Source: Brevibacillus laterosporus (GTDB taxonomy: Bacteria > Bacillota > Bacilli > Brevibacillales > Brevibacillaceae). Taken from it: a DNA stretch of 64,000 nt. The stretch spans positions 186,001 through 250,000 of the forward strand of contig NZ_JAUKFY010000005.1 of assembly GCF_030489605.1 (NCBI RefSeq), written 5' to 3'. Positions 20,201 to 28,800 of this stretch are shown piece by piece; within the stretch, counting starts at the first letter, position 1; the number at the start of each line of letters is the position of its first letter. Made by a program: the position numbers and the translations under genes. The notes under the pieces are model-generated. The model saw nothing but the letters and a program-made list of their open reading frames with translations, had not been told where the DNA came from and did no database searches.

Positions 20201-23200
20201 TGAAGAAGTTCGAGAACATCTCAGTAGGCAGTTACCTGTTTATATGATGCCTACACGAATCGTACAGCTAGATAACATTCCATTGACTGGGATTGGAAAA
20301 GTGGATCGCAGGGCACTATTGTCCATAGAAGCAGCAGAGAGGGAAGAAAATGATGCTTATCGACCGCCTATTAGCACCATGGAGAAGGCTGTGGTACAGG
20401 TAATGCAGGAAGTGCTTGCTTGTGAGCAGGTGGGAATGAACGATCACTTTTTTGCTCGTGGAGGTCATTCGCTTAAAGCGATGATGTTTATTTCCAAATT
20501 TGCCGAGCAGATGGGTGTAGAGATACCGTTGCGGGTGATTTTTGAAGCAGAAAATATTCAAGAGATTGCTAATTATGCAGAACGCTCCCCAAAACATGAT
20601 CAGCCAAGAATCACGTCCTTACCCCAACGCCCCTTTTATCCGGTTTCCTCGTCTCAAAAGCGTCTGTATGCAATCAGTGAATTGGAGGGCGGTGGAACCG
20701 CTTATCATATTCCTATTGCCTTAATCAGTGATGAGCCTCTGGAGCATGGGCGCTTAGAACAGGCTTTGCAGCAGTTGATTATGCGGCATGAAGCACTGCG
20801 AACCTCCTTTCATACCGTGTCAGGCAAAGTAGTTCAAAGCATTCATCATAAAATAGATTTCACGCTGCCTTGGCGAAAAGTAACAAGTGAAAGGGAAATA
20901 GGTGAGTTATTTTCTGCATTTATCCAGCCATTTCAGCTCAAAAAAGCACCGCTTTTTCGAGCAGAACTCGTTCATTTGGCAGATAAGCGCAATGTTCTCT
21001 TTCTCGATTTTCATCATATCGTGGCGGATGGAACCTCTTTGGGAATCCTTCTGAACGAGCTAAGCCAGCTTTATGGCGGAGAGGAGATTCCTGCACCGGT
21101 TTTTGGCTATAAAGAGTTTGCAGCTTGGCAAAATCAATGGCTCACCTCTTCAGATAGGCAAAAGCAGGAGAACTATTGGATGAACATATTTGCCAATCAG
21201 GTTCCCCCGCTGAACTGGAAAACTAGTAAAGAACGCCCTGCATTGAAAAGCTACGAGGGTGATTTCCTGACAAACGAGATTAGTGAAGAGTTAATGGCAC
21301 GCTTGCAGGCATACTGTGCTCAAACAGGAACAACCCCATTTATGGTGCTTCTTGCCGCTTATATTACATTCCTGCATCAAAATAGCGGGCAAACGGATAT
21401 CATAGTCGGCACTCCGATCGCAGGTAGAAGACTTCCCGAGGTACAACAAATGGTAGGAATGTTTGTTGGGATGCTCCCAATACGCAGCAGCCCGTCAGAT
21501 AGGAAAACATGTAAGGATTTTATAATGGAAGTCAAAGAGACGGTGCTACAAGCCTTTGAGCATCAGGATTATCCCTTGGAGCTGCTTGTGGAAAAAATAG
21601 GCATGCAGCGGGATCCAAGCCGAAGTCCTTTGTTTGACACGGTATTTGCTCTGCAAAACATGGAGTTAGAGGAGGTGAGGCTTGAAAAAAGTATGCTAGA
21701 ACCGTATCCTGTTCTCAACAAAATTGCCAAGTACGATGTCACATTTATGGTTAGAGAAGTCAATAAAAGATTGAAGATTTATGTGGAATATAGCACAGCG
21801 CTTTTTGAACAAGAGCAGATCATCTCATTTACAGAGCAGTATATACGTGTATTGGAGTGTATGCTTGCACATCCTGATTGGCAGCTCAGTGAGATCGAAG
21901 TTTCTACTGGCGAGGAGTTTAGTGAGAGGCGCAGAGCGTACTGGACATCACAATTGTCGGAAGACTGGCCTTTGCTAAAGCTACCCACAGATATACAGAG
22001 TTCGAAGTCTGGAAAAGAAGCCGTGCTTCAATCTACTAAAATAACGGTAAAAAAGGATATCGCACAACGTCTTGTTCAGTTTGCAAAATCCGAGAATATT
22101 CCGTTATCAACGCTTTTCTTTACGGCGTATTCCTCTTGGCTGGCCCGAATGACTAATCAGGAGGAGATAGCCATTGCATTTATAGATTATTCTGAAATGG
22201 ATTTTGAACGAAGCTGGTTATTTCCAATTAGAACAACCCCGCGAGAAGAGAAAGCCTTTAATGAATTTGCTCGTGAATTACACCATGCCCTTCATCAATC
22301 CTATGTACATCGACAGGGGTTAAACGATGACTGGAAAAAACAAGCATTGCACCTGAAGGAGCAGTTAAAACGTCCTTTATGTAGCACTGCGTTCATGTAT
22401 GCTACAGATGATATAGAAGAATACCCTCCTTCTAAGGGGCCAATTATAGATGAATCATCTGTGCTGTCCTTACTGATTATGGAAGCAAAAGAAGAGCTAT
22501 CTGTACAAATGAACTATGACGCAAATCAAATCTCAATGCAGACGATAAAGCGATGGGGTGAGTATTTTCTTGCTTTACTTGAGCATGTGGGCTTGGAAAC
22601 ATCAACGGAAATTGGGAAGCTGCGACTTTTGTCACAGAACGAACAACAGAAGCTATTGAAGATGATTAACGATACAAAAGAGGACTATCCTTATGAGCAG
22701 ACCATTCCCCTCCTATTTGAGGAACAGGTAAAACGAAACCCTGAGCGTACAGCGATTGTCTATGAAAATCAACACCTGACATACAGACAGCTTAATGAAC
22801 GATCAAACCGTTTAGCCCACCGTCTTGTAAAGCACGGAGTTGCACGGGAGGGAATAGTCGGAATTTCGTTTGACTCATCTTTTGAGATGATTATTAGCAT
22901 CCTTGCCGTTTTAAAATCGGGAGCTGCATATCTACCTATTGATCCCCATTATCCTGAAGAACGGATTCGCTATTTGCTCGAAGACAGCAAAGCGTCTCTC
23001 TTGCTTACACAGCGTCGATTAGCAAACCGCTTTGAAGGAGTGCCCCTTTTATATGCTGATGATCCCTATGAAGCAGCGGTATCGACAGAGAATCTACCCA
23101 ACGAGAATCACCCTACAGATTTGGCCTATGTCATGTATACATCAGGCTCTACAGGCAATCCAAAGGGCGTAATGATTGAGCACAGAAATATCATTCGACT

Positions 23201-25844
23201 TGTATACAATACCCGTTATATGCCTTTCCATGAAAATCATCGAGTGGTCCAAACGGGGTCCTTGAGTTTTGATGCCAGTACGTTTGAGGTGTTTGGTAGC
23301 TTGTTGCATGGCTCTGCTCTGTATCTGATTGAAAAAGAGAAGCTTCTAGATGTGCAGGCATTTACCCAGTTTCTTGATAAGCATGGCATCACCACGATGT
23401 TTCTGATATCGCCGCTGTTTCATCAATTTGCTGAGCAAAATCCCTTGATGTTTGCGCCACTTCAGCATTTGATTGTCGGGGGAGATGTCCTTGTTCCGCA
23501 TTATATCAATCGAGTCAGACGAGATTGTCCAGCCTTGAAGATCTGGAACGCATATGGCCCAACAGAGAACACAACATTTTCGACGATTATGCCCATTCAT
23601 GAGGAATATCAGGATGTAATTCCCATAGGAAAACCGATAGGAAATTCTACGGTTTATATTTTGAATCGAAGTAATCAGCTTCAGCCTATCGGTGTGGCAG
23701 GCGAGCTATACGTTGGGGGGGATGGAGTCGGGCGCGGATATCTTCACCGCCCTGAATTAACCCGTGATACATTCATTGAAAACCCGTTTGTGCCATCAGA
23801 CAGAATTTATCGAACAGGAGATTTAGCGAAATGGCTGCCCGATGGAAATATTCATTTTTTAGGCAGAGTGGATCATCAGGTTAAGGTGAGAGGCTATCGA
23901 ATAGAATTGGGAGAGATTGAGACAAGGCTGTTACGTGTAAGTGATGTACGTGAAGCAGTCGTGATTGTACGGGAGGATGCACGTGATCAACCTTATATGA
24001 TTGCTTATTTCACGGCAGAGCAGACCATCACCCCGGAGGAAATACGTCAGCAGCTTACGCATTTTCTTCCTGAATACATGCTGCCATCTTACTTTGTTCA
24101 ATTAGAAGTTTTACCGCTGACAGCTCACGGAAAAGTAGATCGCAACGCATTGCCTCAGCCTCCAGTTCCTTCAGATCCGGGATATGAGACAGAAGTCATG
24201 AGCGAGCAGGAGGAATTGCTCGTCCATCACTGGCAGCAAGCACTAGGAATTGATAAAGTCGGGCTTCATGACAACTTCTTTACACTTGGCGGTGACTCTA
24301 TCAAAGCCATTCAATTGACAGCCAGCCTCTATCAACAAGGCTTAAAGCTTGAGATGAAGGATTTGTTCCAGTATCCGAGCATTGCACAGGTTGCGCCTTA
24401 TTTGCAAAAAATTTCGCAGACACACATTGACCAATCTCCGGTAGAGGGAGAAGTGCTGCTTACGCCGATTCAGCATTGGTTTTTTGAACAACAGTTCACG
24501 GATGAGCATCACTGGAATCAGGATATGCTGCTTTATGCCAAGGAAGGCTTTGATTTGCAGATAACCAAGCAGGTTATTCAAAAGCTGTGGGAACATCACG
24601 ATGCACTTCGGATGGCCTTCCTAAGGGAAGCCGGAGAAGTAATTGCTTATAATTACGGTCCAACTATGTTGGAGTGTCAGCTTATCACCTCTCCCTTACA
24701 AGGGGATTATGCAACACGAGTGAAGATGCTGTGTCAAAAAGCGGCACAGATGCAAGCAAGTATGGCAGTTGCAGAGGGACCTTTATGTAAAGCAGGGCTT
24801 TTTACTTCCGAGGAAGGCGATTATCTCCTATTTGTTATTCATCATTTAGTGGTGGATGGAGTGTCTTGGCGCATATTGCTAGAGGATTTTACAGCAGGCT
24901 ACTATCAGGCACAACGGGGAGAAGAAATTATATTTCCTGCTAAAACGCATTCTTATCAGGAATGGGCCAGAAATGTAGCGGCCTATGCAAATAGCGAAGC
25001 TTTTGTAAAAGAAATGGAGTACTGGAAAAGCATTGAGCAGACAACAGTACCTCGTCTTCCAAAAGACGGGGAAATCGAGTCATGTAAAAGACAAGAGGAG
25101 CTGCATCTGCAATTTCAATTGAGTAAAGACGATACGCTAGAATTACTGACAAAGGTGCATCAAGCATACCATACCGAAATGAATGATATTCTGTTAACAG
25201 CTCTGGGTTTAGCCTTACATGCTTGGACGGGTGAAGAGCAATTCTTAATCAATCTGGAAGGGCACGGACGCGAAGAAATTATAGAAGGAATGAACATCTC
25301 ACGTACGGTTGGATGGTTCACCAGTCAATATCCTGTCATTCTTCCCGTAACACAAGCTAGTCAGCTTCCCTCTCAAATCAAGCAAATAAAAGAGCATCTT
25401 CGCAGTATTCCTCATAAAGGAATCGGCTACGGAATATTGCGATATGTAACGGAGAAGCGAAACAAGCAGGGGCTTTCTTTGCAATTGACTCCAGAGATTA
25501 GCTTTAACTACTTAGGTCAATTTCAGCAAAGGGAAGGGAATGGACTATTTACTCGATCAGAGCTTTCTGTAGGTCCTAACATCAGTCCCAGATCGGAAAA
25601 ATTATTTCCGCTTGAAATCGTTGGATTTATAGAAAATGAGAGGCTTCACATGCGAATCTCATACCATCCTTACATGTACAAACAACAGACCATGCATGTT
25701 TTCAGCGAGCGGCTTCAGGAAAATTTATTGATGATTATTAAGCATTGTGCAGAACAGAAGGAGAGTCAGCGGACACCCAGTGATTTCGGGGATGATGAAC
25801 TGACCATAGAAGAGATGGATAAGTTATTTCAATCGTTTCAATGA
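14280..25844 (+). CDS. Lipopeptide NRPS 1: modules 1-3 (Gln, Ile-type, D-Val/Ile)
   Basis: 3854 residues, order C-A-T-C-A-T-C-(half C)-A-T-E. The first C (1-440; HHIIMDG at 137) opens FPLTQAQKRIWYTEQLYP and has KQMLGMFVSTVP and RHQKYPYNLL, very like the SrfAA starter domain that acylates residue 1. A1 (460-960) reads DAQDLGVVDK, the known Gln code. T1 Ser is near 1022. C2 (1078-1510; HHIISDG) is LCL. A2 (1521-2010) reads DGFFLGVIFK, close to the Ile codes of bacitracin and lichenysin. T2 is near 2063. C3 (2118-2540; HHIVADG) is followed by a C-terminal C-domain half (2548-2790) without catalytic His. A3 (2808-3295) reads DAFFIGATFK, between known Val and Ile codes. T3 carries LGGDS and is followed by an epimerization domain (3387-end; HHLVVDG, FNYLGQF), so residue 3 should be D. 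Start ATG follows AAAGGGGGG. Confidence 0.95.
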   Translation: MQGYFPLTQAQKRIWYTEQLYPGTSISNLSFLLKIKDHKGVRDDHLISSLHETVRFFDSLRIKIMVNQDGEPYQYQGKYERFPIKRIPVTCEQDRIRGLKWCQQEAQNPMTLYEHDLFSSAICKINEEEGWIFFKVHHIIMDGISLVMIANHILDTYEQLVARKKAESASFPSYLEYVQSEMAYITSERFQKDKRFWNTTFQDIPEVARLTIKEGHRSHIKAKRFTNTIPHILHQGMKDFCSEHRISPHTFFLSLLYIYVYRMTGQTDQVIGTFLANRTNAAEKQMLGMFVSTVPIRFELRESDDFLTTAQRLNKIQAAIIRHQKYPYNLLLQDLREKQAGLNRLFAHTLEFQAVQMKEREYALEAEVLFSGEEANDFSIHIKEYIDQGRLVIDIDYATELFTHEDIDRLYRCLIMLLEEAISTSAKITEMELCPLEDRDLLLQPARRHTEEPVNELTLSDRFDQQVKKHPTQPAIVFDDICLSFQDVHERVDQVSRYLQAQGIKADEPVAIFMERTEKIIIAILAVLKAGGAYVPLDPTAPAKRLQYIIEDAQVTMLITEEKVDWLNHAEGVKNILFTEELLCCKETNLADCHGTNFRNPSLLNQSNPDRLAYILYTSGTTGKPKGVMIEHRQVNHLLEGLQKRIYWQYEHPLQIALLAPLHFDASVQQIFVSLLYGHTLHIAPTVSLMNGSALTEFYKTHQIEITDATPAHLQLLLEAENVNGMFLKHMLVGGEALPWDSVWKWKEKCKEAGAVTPRITNVYGPTECCVDVTTYDLPSEALSPVAANSTYVPIGNGFGNNRLYILDKNRRLLPYGAVGELCIAGDSVGRGYLNLQKLTAEKFVGNPFDLQERMFCTGDLARWMPDGNLEFLGRADDQVKIRGFRIELGEIEATLLRHPDVQKAVVLALLDRQGERELCAFVVPEHREKPPAIAVLRSSLAAQLPSYMIPTHFIIMDQLPLTSNGKINRQELAQQKRSLVCDKDIAMPENETERRLLLLWREVLGIEEIGIHDSFFETGGHSLKAMKLLNRLCKEWGVEMPIRALFECPTIHFMAHYIQNQKAKKGHFYNKIKSATTSDVYPLSFAQRRIYLSSQVNGESTVYNMPAMLHLKGFLDIERLEKALNEVIKRHEVLRTAFVTREGVPYQKIHEEASLSIERLGAAKESLNTSLAEFIKPFPLHTAPLLRVGIVSINETEHVMMFDMHHIISDGVTIQLLCNEMAKLYANEQLPEPALHYKDYVCWQESRIELLTGLEGYWLERFRDEPPVLQLPTDYPRPAIQTFDGDRVTFWLNKEQKLYLQQVAEQSDTTLYMVMLAAYYVLLAKYTGQEEFVVGTPVAGRNHPDTEKIMGMFVNTVAIFAKLDSSKTFADFLKELQKCVLGAFEHQDYPFEWLLEKLKVERDLSRHPLFDTMFILQSSLAELPAFPDLSLEVIETNFRVAKFDITMQVQEEQAGLRIDLDYNTNLFTNESMKRMLGHYVYLLQTLTLASDAPISGISLMSPEEREQVLSIHSQVDSHLPDQTLVSLFEEQVNKTPDQVAVQCLGASMTYREINERANQLARALIAKGTKAGTVVAMLMERSIDMVVTTVAIVKAGGIFMPLDIEHPAERLSYLLADSKASLLITQRCQDFLLEQIRFSGQKLYAEDASLYEGESTNVGQEMKASDMITITYTSGTTGLPKGNMVMHQNIIRVTHNMNYLTLDESDAVLSLSNYVFDGYLFDIFAALLNGSRLVVATKEQTLDINQLSQLIEKERISVLFMTTALFNVMVDSKLECFKNVRKILFGGERASVEHVREAVKALGTDKLIHVYGPSESSIFATFYPVQKVSKSAAFIPIGKPINDTSVYIVNAWGQLNPIGVVGELCLGGAGLVLGYWNRPELTAERFIFSPIYPHNRMYRTGDLARLLPDGNIEYVGRADMQVKVRGHRIELGEIEHQITKHEAIREAVVIAVNRTGKDMELLAYFVADRLIPSEEVREHLSRQLPVYMMPTRIVQLDNIPLTGIGKVDRRALLSIEAAEREENDAYRPPISTMEKAVVQVMQEVLACEQVGMNDHFFARGGHSLKAMMFISKFAEQMGVEIPLRVIFEAENIQEIANYAERSPKHDQPRITSLPQRPFYPVSSSQKRLYAISELEGGGTAYHIPIALISDEPLEHGRLEQALQQLIMRHEALRTSFHTVSGKVVQSIHHKIDFTLPWRKVTSEREIGELFSAFIQPFQLKKAPLFRAELVHLADKRNVLFLDFHHIVADGTSLGILLNELSQLYGGEEIPAPVFGYKEFAAWQNQWLTSSDRQKQENYWMNIFANQVPPLNWKTSKERPALKSYEGDFLTNEISEELMARLQAYCAQTGTTPFMVLLAAYITFLHQNSGQTDIIVGTPIAGRRLPEVQQMVGMFVGMLPIRSSPSDRKTCKDFIMEVKETVLQAFEHQDYPLELLVEKIGMQRDPSRSPLFDTVFALQNMELEEVRLEKSMLEPYPVLNKIAKYDVTFMVREVNKRLKIYVEYSTALFEQEQIISFTEQYIRVLECMLAHPDWQLSEIEVSTGEEFSERRRAYWTSQLSEDWPLLKLPTDIQSSKSGKEAVLQSTKITVKKDIAQRLVQFAKSENIPLSTLFFTAYSSWLARMTNQEEIAIAFIDYSEMDFERSWLFPIRTTPREEKAFNEFARELHHALHQSYVHRQGLNDDWKKQALHLKEQLKRPLCSTAFMYATDDIEEYPPSKGPIIDESSVLSLLIMEAKEELSVQMNYDANQISMQTIKRWGEYFLALLEHVGLETSTEIGKLRLLSQNEQQKLLKMINDTKEDYPYEQTIPLLFEEQVKRNPERTAIVYENQHLTYRQLNERSNRLAHRLVKHGVAREGIVGISFDSSFEMIISILAVLKSGAAYLPIDPHYPEERIRYLLEDSKASLLLTQRRLANRFEGVPLLYADDPYEAAVSTENLPNENHPTDLAYVMYTSGSTGNPKGVMIEHRNIIRLVYNTRYMPFHENHRVVQTGSLSFDASTFEVFGSLLHGSALYLIEKEKLLDVQAFTQFLDKHGITTMFLISPLFHQFAEQNPLMFAPLQHLIVGGDVLVPHYINRVRRDCPALKIWNAYGPTENTTFSTIMPIHEEYQDVIPIGKPIGNSTVYILNRSNQLQPIGVAGELYVGGDGVGRGYLHRPELTRDTFIENPFVPSDRIYRTGDLAKWLPDGNIHFLGRVDHQVKVRGYRIELGEIETRLLRVSDVREAVVIVREDARDQPYMIAYFTAEQTITPEEIRQQLTHFLPEYMLPSYFVQLEVLPLTAHGKVDRNALPQPPVPSDPGYETEVMSEQEELLVHHWQQALGIDKVGLHDNFFTLGGDSIKAIQLTASLYQQGLKLEMKDLFQYPSIAQVAPYLQKISQTHIDQSPVEGEVLLTPIQHWFFEQQFTDEHHWNQDMLLYAKEGFDLQITKQVIQKLWEHHDALRMAFLREAGEVIAYNYGPTMLECQLITSPLQGDYATRVKMLCQKAAQMQASMAVAEGPLCKAGLFTSEEGDYLLFVIHHLVVDGVSWRILLEDFTAGYYQAQRGEEIIFPAKTHSYQEWARNVAAYANSEAFVKEMEYWKSIEQTTVPRLPKDGEIESCKRQEELHLQFQLSKDDTLELLTKVHQAYHTEMNDILLTALGLALHAWTGEEQFLINLEGHGREEIIEGMNISRTVGWFTSQYPVILPVTQASQLPSQIKQIKEHLRSIPHKGIGYGILRYVTEKRNKQGLSLQLTPEISFNYLGQFQQREGNGLFTRSELSVGPNISPRSEKLFPLEIVGFIENERLHMRISYHPYMYKQQTMHVFSERLQENLLMIIKHCAEQKESQRTPSDFGDDELTIEEMDKLFQSFQ
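21921..22700 (+). other. C-domain half without HHxxxDG inside NRPS 1
   Basis: Residues ~2548-2790 lie between complete C3 and A3. They resemble only the C-terminal lobe of a condensation domain: RRAYWTSQLSEDWPLLKLPTD, then STLFFTAYSSWLARMTNQEE and RPLCSTAFMYATDD match the post-HHxxxDG motifs of neighbouring C domains. The N-terminal lobe and catalytic His are absent. It must be non-catalytic; it may be a relic of C-domain exchange or a docking/recruitment segment. A similar piece begins NRPS 4. Confidence 0.7.
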
Positions 25845-25874
25845 AAGGCAAACATTTTCTAAATGAGGTGACAT

Positions 25875-28800
25875 ATGGGGCAATCAAAAATTCAGAAATT
25901 GTATCCCTTAACACCTTTGCAGGAGGGAATGCTTTACCATGCTGAGCTTGATTCGGATTCCTTAGCGTATGTGATTCAGTTGAATTTGCACCTAACAGGA
26001 CAGCTTGATGCTGTCCTGTTAGAAAAGAGCTTGCAGCATATCATGGATACTCATGATGTGCTTCGTACAGCGTTCGTCTATCAAGACCTGTCCCGGCCGC
26101 GTCAGATCGTCTTGACAACACGCAAAGCTGATTTTTGGATAGAAGATCTCATACATCTGACGTCAGAGGAACAGCAACGTCATATTCGTACGTATATGGA
26201 AAACGATAAAAAAAGAGGGTTTCATTTGGAAAGAGATGTCCTGATCCGCCTAGCCGTCTTTTTCCTAGCAGATCAATCCTATCAGCTAATCTGGTCCAAT
26301 CATCATATTGTACTGGATGGGTGGAGTCAGGGACTCTTGATCCAAAGGTTATTTGCCAGCTACGAAGCACTCCGATTCGGGCAACCTTTACCTTCCTTTT
26401 CTCAGCGAGATTTTGGAGACTATGTGAAATGGTTAAAGCAACAAGATCAGACGGAGGCAGTAACGTTTTGGAAAAATCGAGTTTCTAGTTTTGAACATCC
26501 CAGCACCTTATTAGAACAAAAGCTTGCCCCAGCTGCAACTGCTGTTTATAAGCATGCCGAATATACGTCAGAATGGGAGGAGACTCTGACAGAAGCGTTA
26601 CTGCTCGTTGCGGATCGCTATCAGGTAACGCCTTCAACACTGCTTCATACAATGTGGGGCATTCAGCTCGGCAGATATAATAATCATGATGATGTTGCAT
26701 TTGGAACGGTAGTTTCGGGACGCCCCTCTACAATTCCCGGCATCGCGAGCATGGTGGGCTTGTTTATCAACACGATTCCTGTACGGATTCAGATGCATGA
26801 GAAACAAACCTTTGCACAATTGCTTCAGTGGGTACACAAGCAAGCGCTGGAAGCGAAGGAATATGAATATCTCCCCCTGTACGAGATACAAAAGCTGACG
26901 GCAGCACAGAAGGGGCTAGTGCAGCATCTAATTGCGTATGAAAATTATCCATTTGATCAAAAGCTAGAGAGTGAGGAATGGGGAGGAAGACTAGGATTTA
27001 CAGCAAAAGTAATAAACGCTTATGAACAAACAAATTTTGACTTCACGCTTTCTGTGTTTCCAGGAAAGAGCTGGACGTTAAAAGCGATGTATAATGCTCA
27101 TAAGTTTGATCAGCTTGACATCCAGCATATGCTTGAACATGTAAAGCAAATTGCCAAATGTATCGTGAAACAGCCAGAAATACTCTTAGAGGACATTGAT
27201 TTGTTAACACCGAACGAAACACATACTCTTCTGGAAGAGTTTACCAATACCACTGTTAATTACCCAGATCGGACACTGCATGCTCTTTTTGAAGAACAGG
27301 TCGAAAGAACCCCTCATCAGGTGGCACTGATCATGGGGAAACATAAATATACGTATAATCAACTGAACCAAGCAGCCAATCAGCTTGCGCGTTTATTGCG
27401 AGATAAAGGAGTAAGAAACGATACGATAGTAGGAATCATGAGCAGGCGGGGCTGTTTACAGGTAATCGCAATTCTAGCAACATTAAAGGCGGGTGGTGCC
27501 TACCTGCCTATCGATCCTGCCCTACCCGATCAACGAATCCAGTTCATGTTAAAGGATTGCGAAGCCAAGGTTCTGCTGGCACAGGCTGAATTTCTACAAT
27601 CTATCGCTTTTACAGGTAAAAGGGTTGACATTGAGGATCAAAGGATCGCTGAGTATGACAATGCTAACTTGCTCTTGCCAGAACAACCGGGAAGCTTAGC
27701 CTATGTCATATATACATCAGGAACAGCAGGTCAGCCTAAAGGTGTTTTAATCGAGCATCACAGTATAGCGGACCGGTTGCAATGGAGAAGAGAGGAATAT
27801 GGTTTTACGCAGGAAGACGTTGCTTTACAAGTGCTTGCTTACTCGTTCGATGCTTTCGTCACTAGTTTGTTCACCCCGCTGTTATCTGGATCTGCAAACG
27901 TGCTTGTTTCCGAGGACGATTATCAGAATCCCCTTGCCATTTGCCGACTAATCGAGGCGAACCAAGTAACCTATCTATTTAGTGTTCCTGGACTCTTCTC
28001 TACCATTATCGAGGCAATCACGAGTACACAGGCAAGCTCTCTGCGAATGGTTACGCTTGGGGGAGAAAAGGTATTTCCTGCTCTCCTGAAGCGGACTCAG
28101 GAGAAAAACGCCGCTATTGAATTAATCAATGAGTATGGTCCAACGGAAAATAGCGTAAACACCACTATCCTGCGTCGGATGAGTCCCGATGAGATTACGA
28201 TTGGCCGACCAGTTGCCAATACCAAAGTATACATTATAGGGAAACAAGGGCAGCTCCAGCCGATTGGGGCGATTGGAGAATTGTGCATTGTAGGTAAAGG
28301 CCTGGCAAAAGGCTACGTAAATCGACCGGAGGAGATGCAAGCACGTTTCATAACCACTCCCTTTACGAAAGGCGCTGTTATGTATAAAACAGGAGACCTG
28401 GTGAGATGGCTAGCAAATGGCACAATAGAATTCAAGGATCGGATGGACGATCAAGTAAAAATCCGCGGTTATCGTGTAGAACTAGGAGAAATTGAGCAGG
28501 CTATTTATTCGTGCGAAGGGGTAAAAGAAGCGGTTGTATCGGTCTGGACGGACAGCTCCATGCAGAATGTGCTATGTGCATATCTTCTGGTGAAGGACAG
28601 CTTTTCTTTATCACACGTTAAAGCATCTTTGCAGCAAAAAATCGCCCCTTATATGCTTCCCCACACCTATACAATAATGGATCAATTCCCTCTAACGGCT
28701 AGTGGTAAAGTGGATCGCAAAGCGCTACCAAAACCAACCTTTCAGCCGGAGCAAATTCAGACTACCCCCCAACAAAATGAGTCTATGACGGAAATGGAAA

